This document shows positions 1 through 12,639 of a stretch of DNA of 64,000 bases, in pieces. The notes beneath the pieces were generated by a model. That model did not search any database and was not told the origin of the DNA. It saw only the letters and a list, made by a program, of their open reading frames with translations. The DNA comes from Eudromia elegans. Lineage: Eukaryota; Chordata; Aves; Tinamiformes; Tinamidae. Positions within the stretch are counted from its first letter, which is position 1. Each line of letters starts with the position of its first letter. The position numbers and the translations under genes are program-made. The stretch is from the NCBI GenBank assembly GCA_003342815.1, contig PTEX01000314.1, forward strand, positions 234,244 to 298,243, given 5' to 3'.

Positions 1-3000
1 AGTCTCTTACGACTGTTGACAGTCTTACCTGTCAATCATAGTCATAAAATACTAAGCACAATAAACAGCTTTTTATCTTGTACCCTCTCACCATAATGCT
101 TTCAGCTCCTAATCAGCAGCACAGTGTCAGTTTGCCTGCCACCTGGGAGCATGTCAGGTGCTGGTGATCCATCCAGCAGAAAGCATATTTTTTGCTACCA
201 CTGACTGCCTTCGCAGTCACCTCCCTCCCATTTTCATCACACACCCCAGCAAGCAAGGTGTCACACACCAGCTCACTAATGAGGGAGGCAGTGAATTGGC
301 GTCTATCTTCCTAGGTATTAGACACTTCTTTATTACTAATAATATTAGTTTAAAAAGCATCTGCATCTCAAAGGGACATAGCCCTGGAGCACTTGGGTGA
401 TCTGGAGGAGGGGGAGGACCATGTATGTTCCCTACCATGATGACTGACGACCACATCAGCACTTATTCCTGCTAGATATAATTTCTTTACCCCTGTGGGG
501 AACAGTCTTGAAAGAGATGTGAAGTAAAGTAAGTGAACAGATACAGTCTTTCTTTAAAAAATTCCATACATCAAAACAAAACAGTTTCCTTCTTTAATGC
601 ATAGTCCTGCAGGAAGACCAGTCTTGGTCCAGCTGAATTTGAACACAGAAAAATAGTAGTATATACCTTTTCAAATACCTTTGAATTCATTCAGGAATTA
701 TAAGAAGCTAAACTGAAATATGAAAACTTTCCAGGCCTAGAATTAAAATAAAAACAAATCCTTATCCATTCTTTCTTCAGCAAATATGCCTGTGACTTTC
801 TTTACAGTAGCAGTTTTCCTTGAAAAGTTCACTTCTAAGCTATTGATTGAGATTGCGATTTAAGAGCAGACACTTATCCGAAAAGCTGAGAACATCCCAC
901 GGAATAAATACATGCCATGTACCTTATGAATGCAAATAAAATTCAAGGAAATTTGAATTTCAAATAGATTCAATGACTTGTTTTTGAACACCCACCAATA
1001 GCCTGAGAATCTCTTTCAGGTTATTTTCTCCCTCTATAAAAATACCAATGAAAACAATAACTTAGAAATAGAAATTTCAAGCACTTGTAGAGCTGAAATG
1101 GGTAATTTTTTTTTTTTAAATCAGTCTATGAACATTTACATTCTGTGGTACTGTAAAATTCTACTTTAAATTTGCTATGATTACACATCCTGTTAAATCT
1201 GATCTGATTTTTTTCCTGGTCAGATATCTTTCTATTAACTTTATTATATTATTTCAAATGATAACTAAATCAGTCACAATCTATCAGTAGACAAACCTGT
1301 AGGTAAAGAGAAACAAAAGAGGACTTAATTGAATAAATTATTTCTTAGAATTTATTCAATCAACTTTGATTTAAATGTTTGTTAATCTTTTGAGGTTCAT
1401 GTAGTATAATCTTGCAGTAGCTCTGGACAGGCATTCCAATATATGAACTGTGATTTTATCCCCCTGAAAAGCTACGTTCTCAGATTTCCCATGAAATGCA
1501 GAAGTTGAAAAAATGCTTTGTAGCACTCAGAACATTTTTTCTCACCAAAAATATTCTCCAATAAAAGAAACAATCATTTATTTCAATAACACCAAAACAT
1601 TACAGTATAAAATATCAATATAACACAACAATATAGCGTAATACCATAGAAAAGAGATGTATAATAAATATGACAGATTTTATCATATCCAAAATGTTAT
1701 CAAAAATGATGTGTGCTGTGCAATACTCAGACTAAACTGTTTCCCAATTGTTATCATCTTTATAGGGCATGCTAGATTGCTCATGCACACTTCCCTTTTC
1801 TGCACAGTATGCCAAGGAGCCACTATCCAGTGCTTATCAACACCTACAGCCTGACGACCATAATTAAAAGTTTAGATACAATAATTTGTGAAGCTTGGCC
1901 ATGAAACCTCTCCAGCTCCATAGGCACCTATGACCATGATACTGGCTTAGCTGGAGAGCTGTAAGTGGAGTCAAATATCTTGTTTCTGTAGGAGCTGCTA
2001 CAGAACATGAGATGGAGCTCTTAGTTGTGGGTCCATTACTATGAAACTATTTTAAAATTAAGCAAAGAAAAAAAGATGAAGGATGAAGGTAAAAGTAGAG
2101 GAAAAGCATAGTTATGCATATTTAAATACCAACCATGTGTTTCTTAAAGCACAGAAACAAGTATGAGAAAGAATACAAAACTAAATTTATGCATCTGCCT
2201 GGAGCTTTAATCTGCTCCAAGAGAGTTTCCTCCAATTCATTTAATCAACAAACTGTCTAAACACTTATAAAGCCTCACAAGAAGCATCAACCTCCTAAGT
2301 GCAGTTGTCTTCCTGATGACATCTTTCCTGGAGCAAACACTTGACTAAGGGATATATGCATTCTATCCACATAAGGTTTCCCCTGGCTGTCATCATATTA
2401 AGGCCTCCTCCCTCTGATTTGTTCTGGTCTATAACTCAAGCCACATGTTATTTTTAACGTTTCTCACACATATTTGTTAATTGTCTTCATTCTCACCCAA
2501 AAAAATAGAATAGAAGCAAATTTTGACTATCTCAGAAGCAGCGTCTAGCCTCGTTCACACATTTTGTATAAGGTAAGTATGGCAAACCATATTTTACAGA
2601 AATCCATATGAAAATAATGCCTAGTATTTGTTTTTAAGCTCTGGTTACTAAATGTAAGATTAGTAGATACCTGCAGTGGTTGAACGGCATGACTTCAACC
2701 TGGGTTGCAGGTTGCACTTGCACAGAAATTCCTTATCCTCTCTACAGGGAATTCATACTTTCAGAGTTCACTGCATGAATTCTGTGAAAAGGGCAAATAG
2801 ACAAACCTCAAAGGCAGCCAGAGTTCCTTTCAAAAGCAACAGACTGGATTATAACACACCTTTTCCAAGACAGTATTTCTCCCCTCTCTTTCCCTTCTGG
2901 GCCTGTTCATGTGGTCTAGCTGTGGGCTGGCACAGGGCAGCAACAGGACATGACTGGTGTGGGTAATCCCTCATCTTCTGCATTTGTAGCCTGGCACCAG

Positions 3001-5360
3001 CTGGGGCCTACAGCCTGTGGCATAAAGTCCTGTTCTTTTGGCATGAGATCAGGTCAGGGATAGAGTATGTTGCCTAATCCAGTCAGAAGGGCTGTGATGT
3101 TTAAACTCGGGTTTAATTTAAACTGTATAATTAGGGCCTGACAGCATCTGTATTTTTAAAAGCTCACTCATGTGATTCAGTTCATTTTAATAGTTAATTT
3201 ATATATTTTTAAGATTTTTTAAAGATATTTCAATAAAAACAGTACAACAGCTGATGGAAAATGTGGTCTTGTAAATAAAAATGGGTTGCAGCAAATGGAG
3301 GAAGGATATTGAACAGTAATAATCATTCTCATTTGGGATATTGGGAAAAAATGGTAGCACATTAAGAAAGCAATAACACTCAACAGAGTGTGCATTCATC
3401 AGTCAATATGTATGTACTGGAAGTGTGCAAAAGCAGGGAGAGCAGTCAGCCATTTATGCTTACGTAACAACTATTTGGATGCAATGCATTGTCTCCTATT
3501 GACGGATAATGTGAATGAGTGGTGTGAAGAAACGGCTGGGAGCTTGCCTCTTGTAAATTCTGAGCCCCGCTACGGATTCACCATGTGAATTGGGTGAATC
3601 ATGCACCTCTGGGGAGTGGGGGGTGGGGAAGGCTTGTTTTCCTTACAGGTGAAATGGATTATAGTGACTAACTTTCCCAGAGGAGACACTTGTTCTATAA
3701 AAGGAAAGAACAGCGGTACTTCTGATACCAATAACTGTAAAATAAAGATAATATACCTCCACAGAAGACAATATAAGGACTCCTTGTTAACATGAATGAG
3801 TTATTGTCTTGGGCTAGTAGGAAGGTAGAGGAAAACTCAAGATCATGCACCTCCTGGTCGTCCTGAGAAGCCGGCTTTCAGCAAAGGGCCATCTTGCAAC
3901 AACAATAATGTCTTTCCAAGACCCATGCAGATATCTCCACAGTGTGATCCCCAGCCAAAATGCTCATCCCTGACACCAAAATTAACCTTCAAAATGTAAT
4001 GTCAGACTTAGACCTTATCCATTTCAAGGCTCTCCTCCCCTCACACTTCCAGCCATGGTCATTCATTAAATATATTTATGTGCTGGGTTTTCTTTTTCCT
4101 TTTTTTATATAATAAACATTTTGTTCTTCATGCAAGGAGAAAAAGATTTAGTAAGATGAACATCAGGGAATTGGTCAGGCAATCCACAATCAGTGCCTGC
4201 CATGATACAGCTTTAAAACGTTCCAGTTGATTACCTCTTGTATGGGCATGATAAACATAAGCCCACTTGCCTCATGCAGTAAAAACAAAAAAGGAGCAAG
4301 TTCATAGGCTGCTTGTCATTCATTTACCACACGCACGTTTCATTGCTAAATGTATGTATGCACTACAAACACATAAAAAACAGCAGCCTACATATGCTGC
4401 CTACCATCGTTAAGAGCTGTCACACTGCACTTCTGAGTGTTTAAATTAGGGTAGGTCATTTGGAAAGATTTTGCAAAACATTCAGACTTTCATTTTGGAG
4501 GGGATTTATAGGACAAGGCAGGTCTTTATGCTCTTTTTATGCCCAATCATGAAGCTAAGTTCCCATTCTTTCCCTTTCTCACTCCAGTCCGGTTGACATC
4601 TCAGTAGGTACTTGAGAGCACAAATTGACCATAAGTCTCCATCTACCATATTTTTTTTTTTCTAAAATTATATTCATTACTGTCCCCCCCACCACCCGCT
4701 CTTAGACTCTTCTGCCTTCCTTTCAGGAATTGATTCTGTGTATTCCTTTCTACAGAATATTTTTGTTTAAGTTAAAGGTAAGCTAACATCTTGAACCAGG
4801 GGGAGGAAACCCCTACTGACCTGCTATCAATAGCTCACAGCACTTGGGCCTGTTCTTATTTCATAGTTGGCTGTAAAGAGATTCCCTCTCACTCCATCCA
4901 CACATCAGTAAAATAACACAAAATTTAGATAGAATGTCAATTTTGGTTTAATTTAAACAGATATAGCTACAGTCTCTTTAGCTTAAAAATAAAAAAAAAA
5001 AAAAAACGCAAACCCAAAAAACCAAAAAAAAACCCAGCATGAGCTAAAGCCCACTGCAGAGTCAACATATATTATGCATGGAAGCTAATCTCACAACAGT
5101 TAAGTAGAAAATGTCCTGTCATTGTAAGCCTGATCCTGTCTGCCTGACACAATTTAGCCTTGCAAAAGCTAAATCAAATTCCCTGAATTTTTACAGGCCA
5201 GATCTGATGAGAATATATGTTTTTGGCCAGAAAGTTTGGAAACAAATGGGATAGGGCATCTAGGAGAGAGTGGTCTTCTTCCTCTCATTCTTTGTGGTCA
5301 CCCACGGATTACCACGTTATGAAGGACCATCACTCCTCTCTTTCCTGGGACAACTAACAG
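1..5360. other. AT-rich unique DNA, no gene recognised
   Basis: Short open frames occur here, but none has a recognisable domain or sustained coding character. An A-tract of 16 lies at 4991-5006 and is followed by A-rich sequence broken by C runs. Isolated splice-like sites exist, such as a strong plus-strand donor at 2575 and a minus-strand acceptor near 2795. The sequence they would enclose is short or closed in all frames, so I do not call exons. Confidence 0.6.
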
Positions 5361-5425
5361 AATGGAATGGAATGGAATGGAATGGAATGGAATGGAATGG
5401 AATGGAATGGAATGGAATGGAATGG
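5361..5425. repeat. (AATGG)n microsatellite
   Basis: Thirteen uninterrupted copies of the pentamer AATGG are present, followed by a short AAAGG-type purine run to about 5448. Every frame reads through the array, which produces spurious ORFs on both strands (MEWNG-type peptides on plus, FHSIP-type on minus). The same pentamer occurs in mammalian satellites II and III, but here it is a single short tract within unique sequence. Confidence 0.95.
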
Positions 5426-5448
5426 AACAGAAAGGAAAGGAAAGGAAG

Positions 5449-7986
5449 CTGATACCACGTTCTGCAAAGAGACTTTGTTTGGCGCGAATTTATCAGCCTG
5501 TCTTCAGGACAGGACAAGCAATTTTTCTTCATGTGTTACAGACTCTACATTATAGACACATGCAGACAGCTGTGTAGCAGGGAGCCAACAGCAAGGCATC
5601 TTACTGCAGGTGGATGTAGGAAGGAGGATTTGATCACTAGTCACCAGCCGATAACTGGTCACCACTTTTATTTAGTGAACTACCATGATTTAATCATGCT
5701 GAGTTTGTTGGTGATTTGTTTTAGCTTGAATTCAAAACAAAACAGCAACATTATTTTGATGCCAGGACTGGAATTTACAATTATGTTAGTTAAGAGGTTG
5801 GCAGCTGTTAAAAGACTCCCCAACCCAAATCCAACAGCTCCAGAGGATTGGGGCTGGCAAAGATGAAAGAAGGAAGGGGATAAAAGCAAGTTAGCAAACC
5901 CATGACACAGCTGCAGCTCAGACTCTGCTCCTATACGTACACAACAGCATGACCTCTTCATCTCCTTTGGATTTGGATAAGGTTTAGCCCAGATTTCTAT
6001 TTCTGTAGTTCAGGACCCTGCTTTCTGCTTCTGAATGCCATAAAATGCCCTATCACTTCGCAATCATTTTAATTTTGTGAGCATCTAAAAAGTAATTCAC
6101 ATATGGTATAGAATGCTTGACATTTGTATTAAATATAAATCATTTTAGATGAAACAGCTATGCGATACCAGTTCTTCACAGATCACTGGTTTGAATATGA
6201 ACAAAACCTAAGCCCAGAGTTTGAACATACCAGTCACAGCTTCAGTTTTGTATAAAGCCTTCTGAAAAACCCTGGAAAAGAAGGTACTTTAAGTTATGGT
6301 CCATCGAAGGGCTATGCTGAAGTACAGGAAAAAAAAATATAATTATAACTGCATATTTCTTCCTTGCTATCCCAGTAGCTTCTGCGTCATAAATTCTCAT
6401 GACAATTGCATAACGTTGGATCTGTTCACTGGGAATCCTGAAAGAATGGTTTAACTCTTTTGCTTTCTTGAAGTTTGATAATTAATACCATTTCTTTCAG
6501 CCAGAAGAGACAGCTTGGCCCAAACAGTTAGTGCTGAAACAAACACGGAGGTAGGTACTGTACTACATGCTGCGTGCTCTGTATTTTCAATTTCCCTCTC
6601 TGGGTCACATTGAGATAGGTGAACAGGTAGAGGAAAAATTAGATTCTGACCCATACCTTGCCCCTTAGATCTTGCAGCATTAGTGACTGATAACTACCGC
6701 TTCACAGGGCAAATTCTGGGGTGTGTATGTAAGCCAATCTTGCAGGGAAGTCACTATGTGGAGGGTTGAATTAGACCCTGGATAGACCCTGGATTGTTTG
6801 TTTTCCCCAGCAGTGGCTGCATGCTAATTGCGACTGTTGAAGGTATGCATATTCATTACACCATGCAGCTCGGGAAGCTGCACAGTGCTAATGTGCTATA
6901 TCAGAAAGTAAATCACACTGATTAAGATACAACATTCAGGCTTAAAAGACACACTAATTACACAGCCTTTTCTTTAAAATTGATTTTAAAATCATGTAAA
7001 TACTATACTACTACAGTATAGTATACAGGATACTATGGAGAAGAGCGTGATCTAAGCACAGGTCTGACCATGAACTCCAGCAGCAGCAGTGAAGGCTGCG
7101 TAGCTGCGACAGGGCTGACAGACTGCCAAGATAACCACTGCAAGGCAAAGAGACGCTGCCAATGGGGAACACAAGTTGAGCATGGTTCCCAGCAGCCTGT
7201 CCAGGCTGTTACCAAGCTCTAGACACATTTCAGACCTTCCCTCCATTAAAAGAAGCTCTTGAGAAGCAAGCAATGGCAGGAGCCCAAAGAGTAATCCTCA
7301 CCATGTGGGAGCTAATTTAGCCCCAGGTTTCCCATTCCCATTATTCCCAGGGTACTGAATATGATAATGCATTACTTTCTGATAAACTTGAGGGAGTCAG
7401 ATGGAGAAGGCTTAACCTTATCACAGAATGGCTACTCCAGAAAACATAGACACACGTGTACACACACAGAGACATGCACACATGTACCTATCTATCTATA
7501 TGATATTGCAAGCCACGTCTAGCATTGAAAGTCTTGGGGACTACAAAATATGAGATATGAGGGAGTGTGTATAGGCATAGGCTTCCTGGCGACCTATTTC
7601 TGCTCTCTTCATCCTTGCTCTGTACCATAGCTATTGACATTCATGAAGGTGTTCTGATATATGCCAGCACAACAGAAAAATTAGGTCTCCTTTTCACCTT
7701 AATATGCTTTTCTCTATTCAGCTCTCAGGTACACTGTGAAAGTGGAGTCTCAAGATATGAGTGAAGTGAATACTTGGGGTTTCATTATAGATCTCTGCTG
7801 GAATAATACCTAGATTCAGCATTAGCCCTTTCCTTCTCTCCTGCCCTGTAGTAAAGGCGCCGTCCCTTACAAAAATGCTTCTGAATCTGTCTGGAAGCCA
7901 TATTTAGGCAAAGAACAAGATCTCTATACGTATACTCAGTGAGTGAAGCTGTTTGCTTTGAGACTAACAGCATGTTATGTAGATAC
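5449..7986. other. AT-rich unique DNA
   Basis: No gene is recognised. A perfect 8-bp stem with a 5-nt loop sits at 7003-7023 (ACTATACT / AGTATAGT). The stretch at 6830-6960 is rich in ATTA-like and octamer-like words (for example TGCATATTCATTA) and reads like a conserved regulatory element. That impression cannot be tested from one sequence. Short CA/TA-rich runs lie at 7450-7500. Confidence 0.5.
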
Positions 7987-8024
7987 CTTCAAGTATTTGA
8001 CATCCACGATCCACAGTATAGAGC
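7987..8024 (-). CDS. Possible small coding exon following the 8113-8283 exon
   Basis: This 38-nt segment lies between a minus-strand acceptor (ATTTAG, at 8026-8025) and a good donor (GAAG then GTATCT, at 7986). Read from the two leftover bases of the 8113-8283 exon, it stays open and encodes about 12 residues beginning LYTVDRG. The intron it implies is only 88 nt, short for a bird but possible. The polypyrimidine tract is weak, and so short an exon stays open by chance fairly often. I treat it as a weak extension of the neighbouring exon. Confidence 0.2.
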
Positions 8025-8112
8025 CTAAATTACATAATGGTGTTTGCTTCCTGGTTTAACTTTCTGAAATGACATTTGCTTGTGCTCCAGACGCCTTTAT
8101 TTTAACAGTTAC

Positions 8113-8283
8113 CTGAATTCAAGTCGTTGGCCTAAAATTTCCATCCTGGTTTGCATGAACAATACATCCTCCTTTTGCACAACCACCATTTGTGTCTGTT
8201 TGTATCGATAATAGATTCCATCTTTACGCATCCTTAAAACTTGCAAGAGTTCAGAGCTATACTTTAGCATCTCAAGTCCAAGT
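8113..8283 (-). CDS. Candidate internal coding exon, protein unidentified
   Basis: The 171-nt segment is a whole number of codons and is flanked on the minus strand by a T-rich acceptor (TTTGTTTTTCTAG, ending at 8284) and a donor (CAG then GTAACT, at 8112). One frame is open throughout, entering with the third base of a codon and leaving after the second base. The 56 complete codons give a soluble-looking, well-mixed peptide that starts LGLEMLKYSSELL, has an aromatic-basic centre (GIYYRYKQTQ) and then VVVQKEDVLF. The entry phase matches the exit phase of the candidate exon ending at 9446, so the two would join in frame across a 1,162-nt intron. I do not recognise the family and see no catalytic motif. 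It could still be a chance frame. Confidence 0.4.
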
Positions 8284-9445
8284 CTAGAAAAACAAATGTG
8301 CCTGGAATACATCATCTTCCATCGTCAAATAATCACCACATTCACTGCCTTTGTGTCAATCACTTTCACTCAAATTACCCTTTGTGTCAGGCTAGGAAGA
8401 TAGCGGAGATGTAAGTGAATGAAAGGAAGGCAAGTTCACTAAATGTCAGGGCACATCACAGTTCACAATTAATTCACCTTGGTTCCTGAAGCAAAGGCAA
8501 TAAAGGTACAAGCTCAAACATTTTGGACAGTGTCAGCTTAGCAATCACCGCCAAATGGAGGCTGGACTCCATTACAAGATGATTTTCAGCCATTACCCTC
8601 AGGGCTATACAGATGGTTGAAAATTAAAGCAAGAGAGGCATCAGAGGCCAGAGTTTCCTTCCTATTCTTACTAGTACTAAATCAAAAGCAATTTTGCAAC
8701 AAAAAGCAATATCTCTTCATCAGATATCTTCAAAGAAACTGTATTTGAAAGTGCTTTATACTGTTAAATATAACTGTTGTGGACCAATGAATGCCTCAGG
8801 ACATATAGACACATAAACACATGGACACACAGATGCTGCTTTCACCAAAACTGATAACTTCATTGATGCATTTAAACAAATGTAATGTATTAGTAATCCT
8901 AATAACAATAATCGGGGGGGGTGCAGGGAAGAAATGATTGAGAAATAAAGAAATAAGGAAACATGTTTCAGCTGAAGTTTGAATGCGCAGGAGACAGGAA
9001 GGCAGGAGGTCAACAGGAGATAGACCTCTTACCAGCCAAAGTCAAGCTGTGTTGCAGGTCAGAGAAATAGAGCAGAAAAGCTAACGTGGAGGAATCCAGA
9101 TGGAGTTTTACAAAGAAGAACAACCTGGTGATAAAACTCAGTGTGAATGGGCTCGCAGTGGAACTGTGGGGAATCTCAGATTAACAGATAACTCAGCTTG
9201 GAAATGTGTGAACATTCTATGAGATAATACTAGCAAAGCTGGCACAAAAATAGAAAACAGCAACATTCAGTACAGAGTTCCAATATTGCAGGAACAACAG
9301 GGACAATCAGGAAGGAAAAAATGCAGTAAATACAGTGATGGAATGGTAGATCTGCAAACAGGCAAAAAAGGAAATCTTGTGTCACTGAGGAAGCAAAACC
9401 TATGACAGAGGGACATATGAATCTATGCATATGAATTTAACTTAC

Positions 9446-9636
9446 AGTTGACTTCTGCCAGCTATGTTGTTGAATAGAGACTTCACAGTACCAGGATGTG
9501 CCACTACCACCTTCAACACAGGACTCCCCTCTTTATCAACCACAAGAAACCTTCCCCCACTGACAGTTTTACCATTTGTTTCATCTTTAAATGGCATCTC
9601 TGTTGATGCTAATGTCCTGAACTGCTGAATCTCTCC
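9446..9636 (-). CDS. Candidate coding exon upstream of the 8113-8283 exon; start unresolved
   Basis: On the minus strand an open frame runs from 9636 to a strong donor (CAACT then GTAAGT, at 9445). It contains an ATG at 9597 with a purine at -3, followed by 50 codons and two leftover bases. The peptide has a coding look, with GGRFLVVDKEGSPVLK followed by a VVVAHPGTVK stretch that could be beta-strand. The 5' boundary is a problem. The only acceptor with a decent pyrimidine tract, near 9655-9660, leads into a different frame that stops at 9587. The exon may begin at the ATG, use a weak internal AG, or carry a one-base frameshift near 9625 and so be decaying. The exit phase fits the 8113-8283 exon exactly. 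The protein is unidentified. Confidence 0.35.
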
Positions 9637-9797
9637 TCACCTCTGACCCCTTGAACTTCAATCCGAGGGCAAAAAGCGTGACAGGTATCGGAAAAAGGTA
9701 ACAGAAACTTTTTGTGCCTTCAAAGCCTCTCAGAATTTTCTGGAAATTTGTATTACTCACTGCAAGATATATTGCATACACAGACATGCATACCTTC

Positions 9798-9866
9798 TTA
9801 ACTAGCTCTGTGACAGCTTCCATCTTCAAATCAGACTTTTGCACTTTCTTGCACGTCATACTTGTC
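9798..9866 (-). CDS. Weak candidate exon further upstream
   Basis: A minus-strand open frame ends at a donor-like AAGAAG then GTATGC near 9797, in phase 0. It encodes a short amphipathic peptide including KMEAVTELVKK. It lies in the same frame as sequence after the acceptor near 9655. No convincing polypyrimidine tract precedes it. I list it only because it could belong with the exons at 9446 and 8113. Confidence 0.12.
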
Positions 9867-10868
9867 TTTGTAAATCACCTTTGGTGTTCATTGGATCACA
9901 TTTAGGACACCGTTATATTAAGCCATGCAACCTCACTGCCACATGGAAATATGTTAGGTACCTGCAGGAGGGGAAAGATACCTTAAAGGTACCTGAAGAG
10001 AAAGAGATCAAGGAAGTAAATGTCACTTGCTTTTTAAGAAGAAAAGAGGTGTTCCAGAAGAGGTGCCTTTCAATGACATAGCTTTATTTTATTGTCAACA
10101 CCAGCATTTGTAGGCTGACAGAGCTGATCCAAGTTAATAAGATCCCATCTTAAGCCTAGGGTAGGAAAAGAGAAAGGAGAAGTATGGTGCATAGCTAGTT
10201 GCCTTAACAGCAGAGATTAACTAGAAGGCAGATATACTTTATAAAGGTCTAAATGGATGCTAAGCCACCAACAAAGACAGACTGCAGTTTTGTGTAAAGA
10301 AACTTTGCTGAACACATGAAATGCCAAAGGATATGCAGAGAAATTCCTAGTAGAAAGGACCATTATTCACTGTAGCCAGCTGCATCGCATATACAGTGCT
10401 CACCTTGTGAACCTGAAAATATTACTGTAACAAGAGAAAAAGATGCCCTTCAAAAGATTCTTTAGGTGCCCAATGTAGAGATTGTAGTAACTCTTTGGAA
10501 CAGGTTATTTTCTCTCTGTATTTCTTAGTAGACAGAATCCTCAGCTCTGATTCCAAAAGCAGCTCATATAACCAGTAATTCTCTCATTTGTCACAGCCAG
10601 CTTCCCCTCTTTATTTCCTTAGAAAAAGGCTCAAACAAGTATGGGAAGAGAGAGGAGGAAAAGAGCTGAAAATTGATTGGCTGGTGTAGATGTAAACTTT
10701 GCTGTCTCCCCTCTGCCACTGGTCTGGTAGACCAAAAACTCCTACAGGGCTTTCATGAAGGGCAAAATCATGCCTTGTTTTTCTTCTTCTCTAGCACCTT
10801 TGATGTTGCTGTGAGTCAAGCAATGAAAAATAAAACCCCATGCATGTGAACCTCTGGTTTCAGTCTAG

Positions 10869-10917
10869 TTAAATTTCCATCTCCTGGAGTTGAGTCAGCA
10901 GCAGTTGCATGCGCTGC
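10869..10917 (-). CDS. Candidate terminal coding exon
   Basis: A very good minus-strand acceptor (CACCTTTTCCTTCTTTAG, ending at 10918) is followed by one base and 15 sense codons, then TAA at 10871-10869. The peptide is QRMQLLLTQLQEMEI, which looks like the end of an amphipathic helix or coiled coil. Its entry phase (needs two bases) fits the candidate exon ending at 12544, and the join makes an arginine codon. Possible minus-strand AATAAA signals lie downstream near 10610 and 10085. The family is not recognised, and with so few codons chance openness cannot be excluded. Confidence 0.33.
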
Positions 10918-12543
10918 CTAAAGAAGGAAAAGGTGAGCAGCAAATATTAGTCACAGGCAGAGGCAGCAGCAGGCAGGGATAAATGATTGAATGCCCAGGT
11001 GGCTCCAAGAGCTCCCCTCATCCTCTCCAAGTCAGCACATTTTTAAGTAGGCTCAATATGACCTTGTGAATTTCATCCCTACATCACCATGAGGCTTTCA
11101 GAATCTCCTTTCTTTACAGTTCTGCTTTCTTATCTCTGTCCATCTCATGTATATTGGATTTCGTAAGACACTTGCTCTAAGACACCTAAATAAAAAAAAC
11201 TGCATGCGTGTATCAAGATGCCCATAGACAGAGGACTTTTCTAGTAATGGCTGTCCAGCTGGGACTGGCCATATTAAATAGCAGGCTTACTCCTCAGGAT
11301 CCCAGCACCACATGCAATTCATTTTCTAAAAATAAATATGCTGCCATTACTGCAAGTCTGACTTCCAGGTGAGGCAAGTCTGACACTGGTGTAGACAGAC
11401 AGCAGAGGAAAGGGCTCAGCTGCTTCTCTCATTCCCTCGGGATAATTGAGTGCAGTGTTATGGTTCTAATTTTAAAATTCATGGGGCATTAGACAGAGCA
11501 AGGAACTGACATAGCTCGACAGCCTAGCATCTAGAATACTCATAGCAGCTGCTGATACAAGCACTCCAGTGTTCTCCATAACTACACAACGCTTGCAGGA
11601 AGAGGTGGAAATTACTGTCACCTTTTGTTCTTTCCCTGTGAGGTAGGTTCAGGATATTGTAAGTTTATACCCTTTTAAAACACAGTTCCTCAGCTGTTGC
11701 AAATTGCTTGAGGTCATCTACCTTTCACAGAAGAAATCCAGTCAACAGATAACAACGGAAACCTAAACAACATTCCATGTATGTCGCAAAAGAAAAAGTG
11801 CTCTAAACCAATACCTTGCCAAGTGGCAGAAACTTTTAAAATTATGGAGTTTATGCTGTCTCTCTGTAAATATATTTATCCATCTATTTTTGTGCCTTTT
11901 GCAGTACTTCTGAAACTATACGTCTAGTGTTTTCTGCTGTCTAAGACAGTCCTTGAAATGACTTCTAGATAAGTCTCCCACAGAGAATTTTGCTTTAAAT
12001 GCATTCTCTAGCTGTATAAGCTCTGCAACACAAGAGACCAGACCCATCTCACCCACACAGATATTAACATATGTTCTACTTCTAGAAATAAGATCATTCA
12101 GTGGTTATGGAAGCCTGGGTTTTGTTTCCCTTACTAACACGTGCCTTGACACTTTATTAATCACTCACTTATTTCCCTCCCTTCTAGCTACTTATAGCAG
12201 CAATCCTCAGAGACATAAGCTATACCTTGCTTGGAGTTAGCTCTCCTGTGCACTCCTTTAAAACAAACAATAATATATTAGAATGATTAACCTGTGTCCA
12301 CAGAGTTTATGGTGATGACTTGATGGTAATACTTGACGGAGAATAACAAATGTTTTGTTTACAAGAATTATTTCATACATAGCTGTACACATCCTCTGGA
12401 TGAATCCTCCAAAGTGACTTAATAACCAAGATGATTGCTTCTCTCAATTAAAATCTCTAGGATCTATTCCAAATTAATTTTGTTGCCAAGTTAACAATAT
12501 GGTAGTGAAAGCATTTTAGAGATATTAAATGTGTTTCACTTAC

Positions 12544-12602
12544 CGTTTTCCTTTGGCTCTGTTTTCATTGCACTCTAAGGACATCTTGTCCCAGTATGAA
12601 AG
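12544..12602 (-). CDS. Candidate penultimate coding exon (59 nt)
   Basis: On the minus strand a strong acceptor (pyrimidine-rich tract then GCCTCAG, ending at 12603) and a near-consensus donor (ACG then GTAAGT, at 12543) enclose 59 nt. Only one of the three frames is open. It begins in phase 0, encodes 19 residues (LSYWDKMSLECNENRAKGK) and leaves two bases that join in frame with the exon at 10917. The peptide is hydrophilic and basic towards its end. The exon is bracketed by an inverted repeat (TTCCTTTGGCTC at about 12549-12560 against GAGCCAAAGGAA at about 12612-12625), so the pyrimidine tract may simply be one arm of a hairpin. No homology is recognised. Confidence 0.35.
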
Positions 12603-12639
12603 CTGAGGCAATGAGCCAAAGGAAAGGGTGAGATAACAT

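Noticed and set aside
2676-2830. Minus-strand exon between a strong acceptor near 2796 and a donor at 2669
   Set aside because: All three frames contain stops; it could only be a non-coding exon and nothing else supports it.
5270-5577. ORFs on both strands of repeating MEWNG or FHSIP type
   Set aside because: They are translations of the (AATGG)n microsatellite, which lacks stops in any frame.
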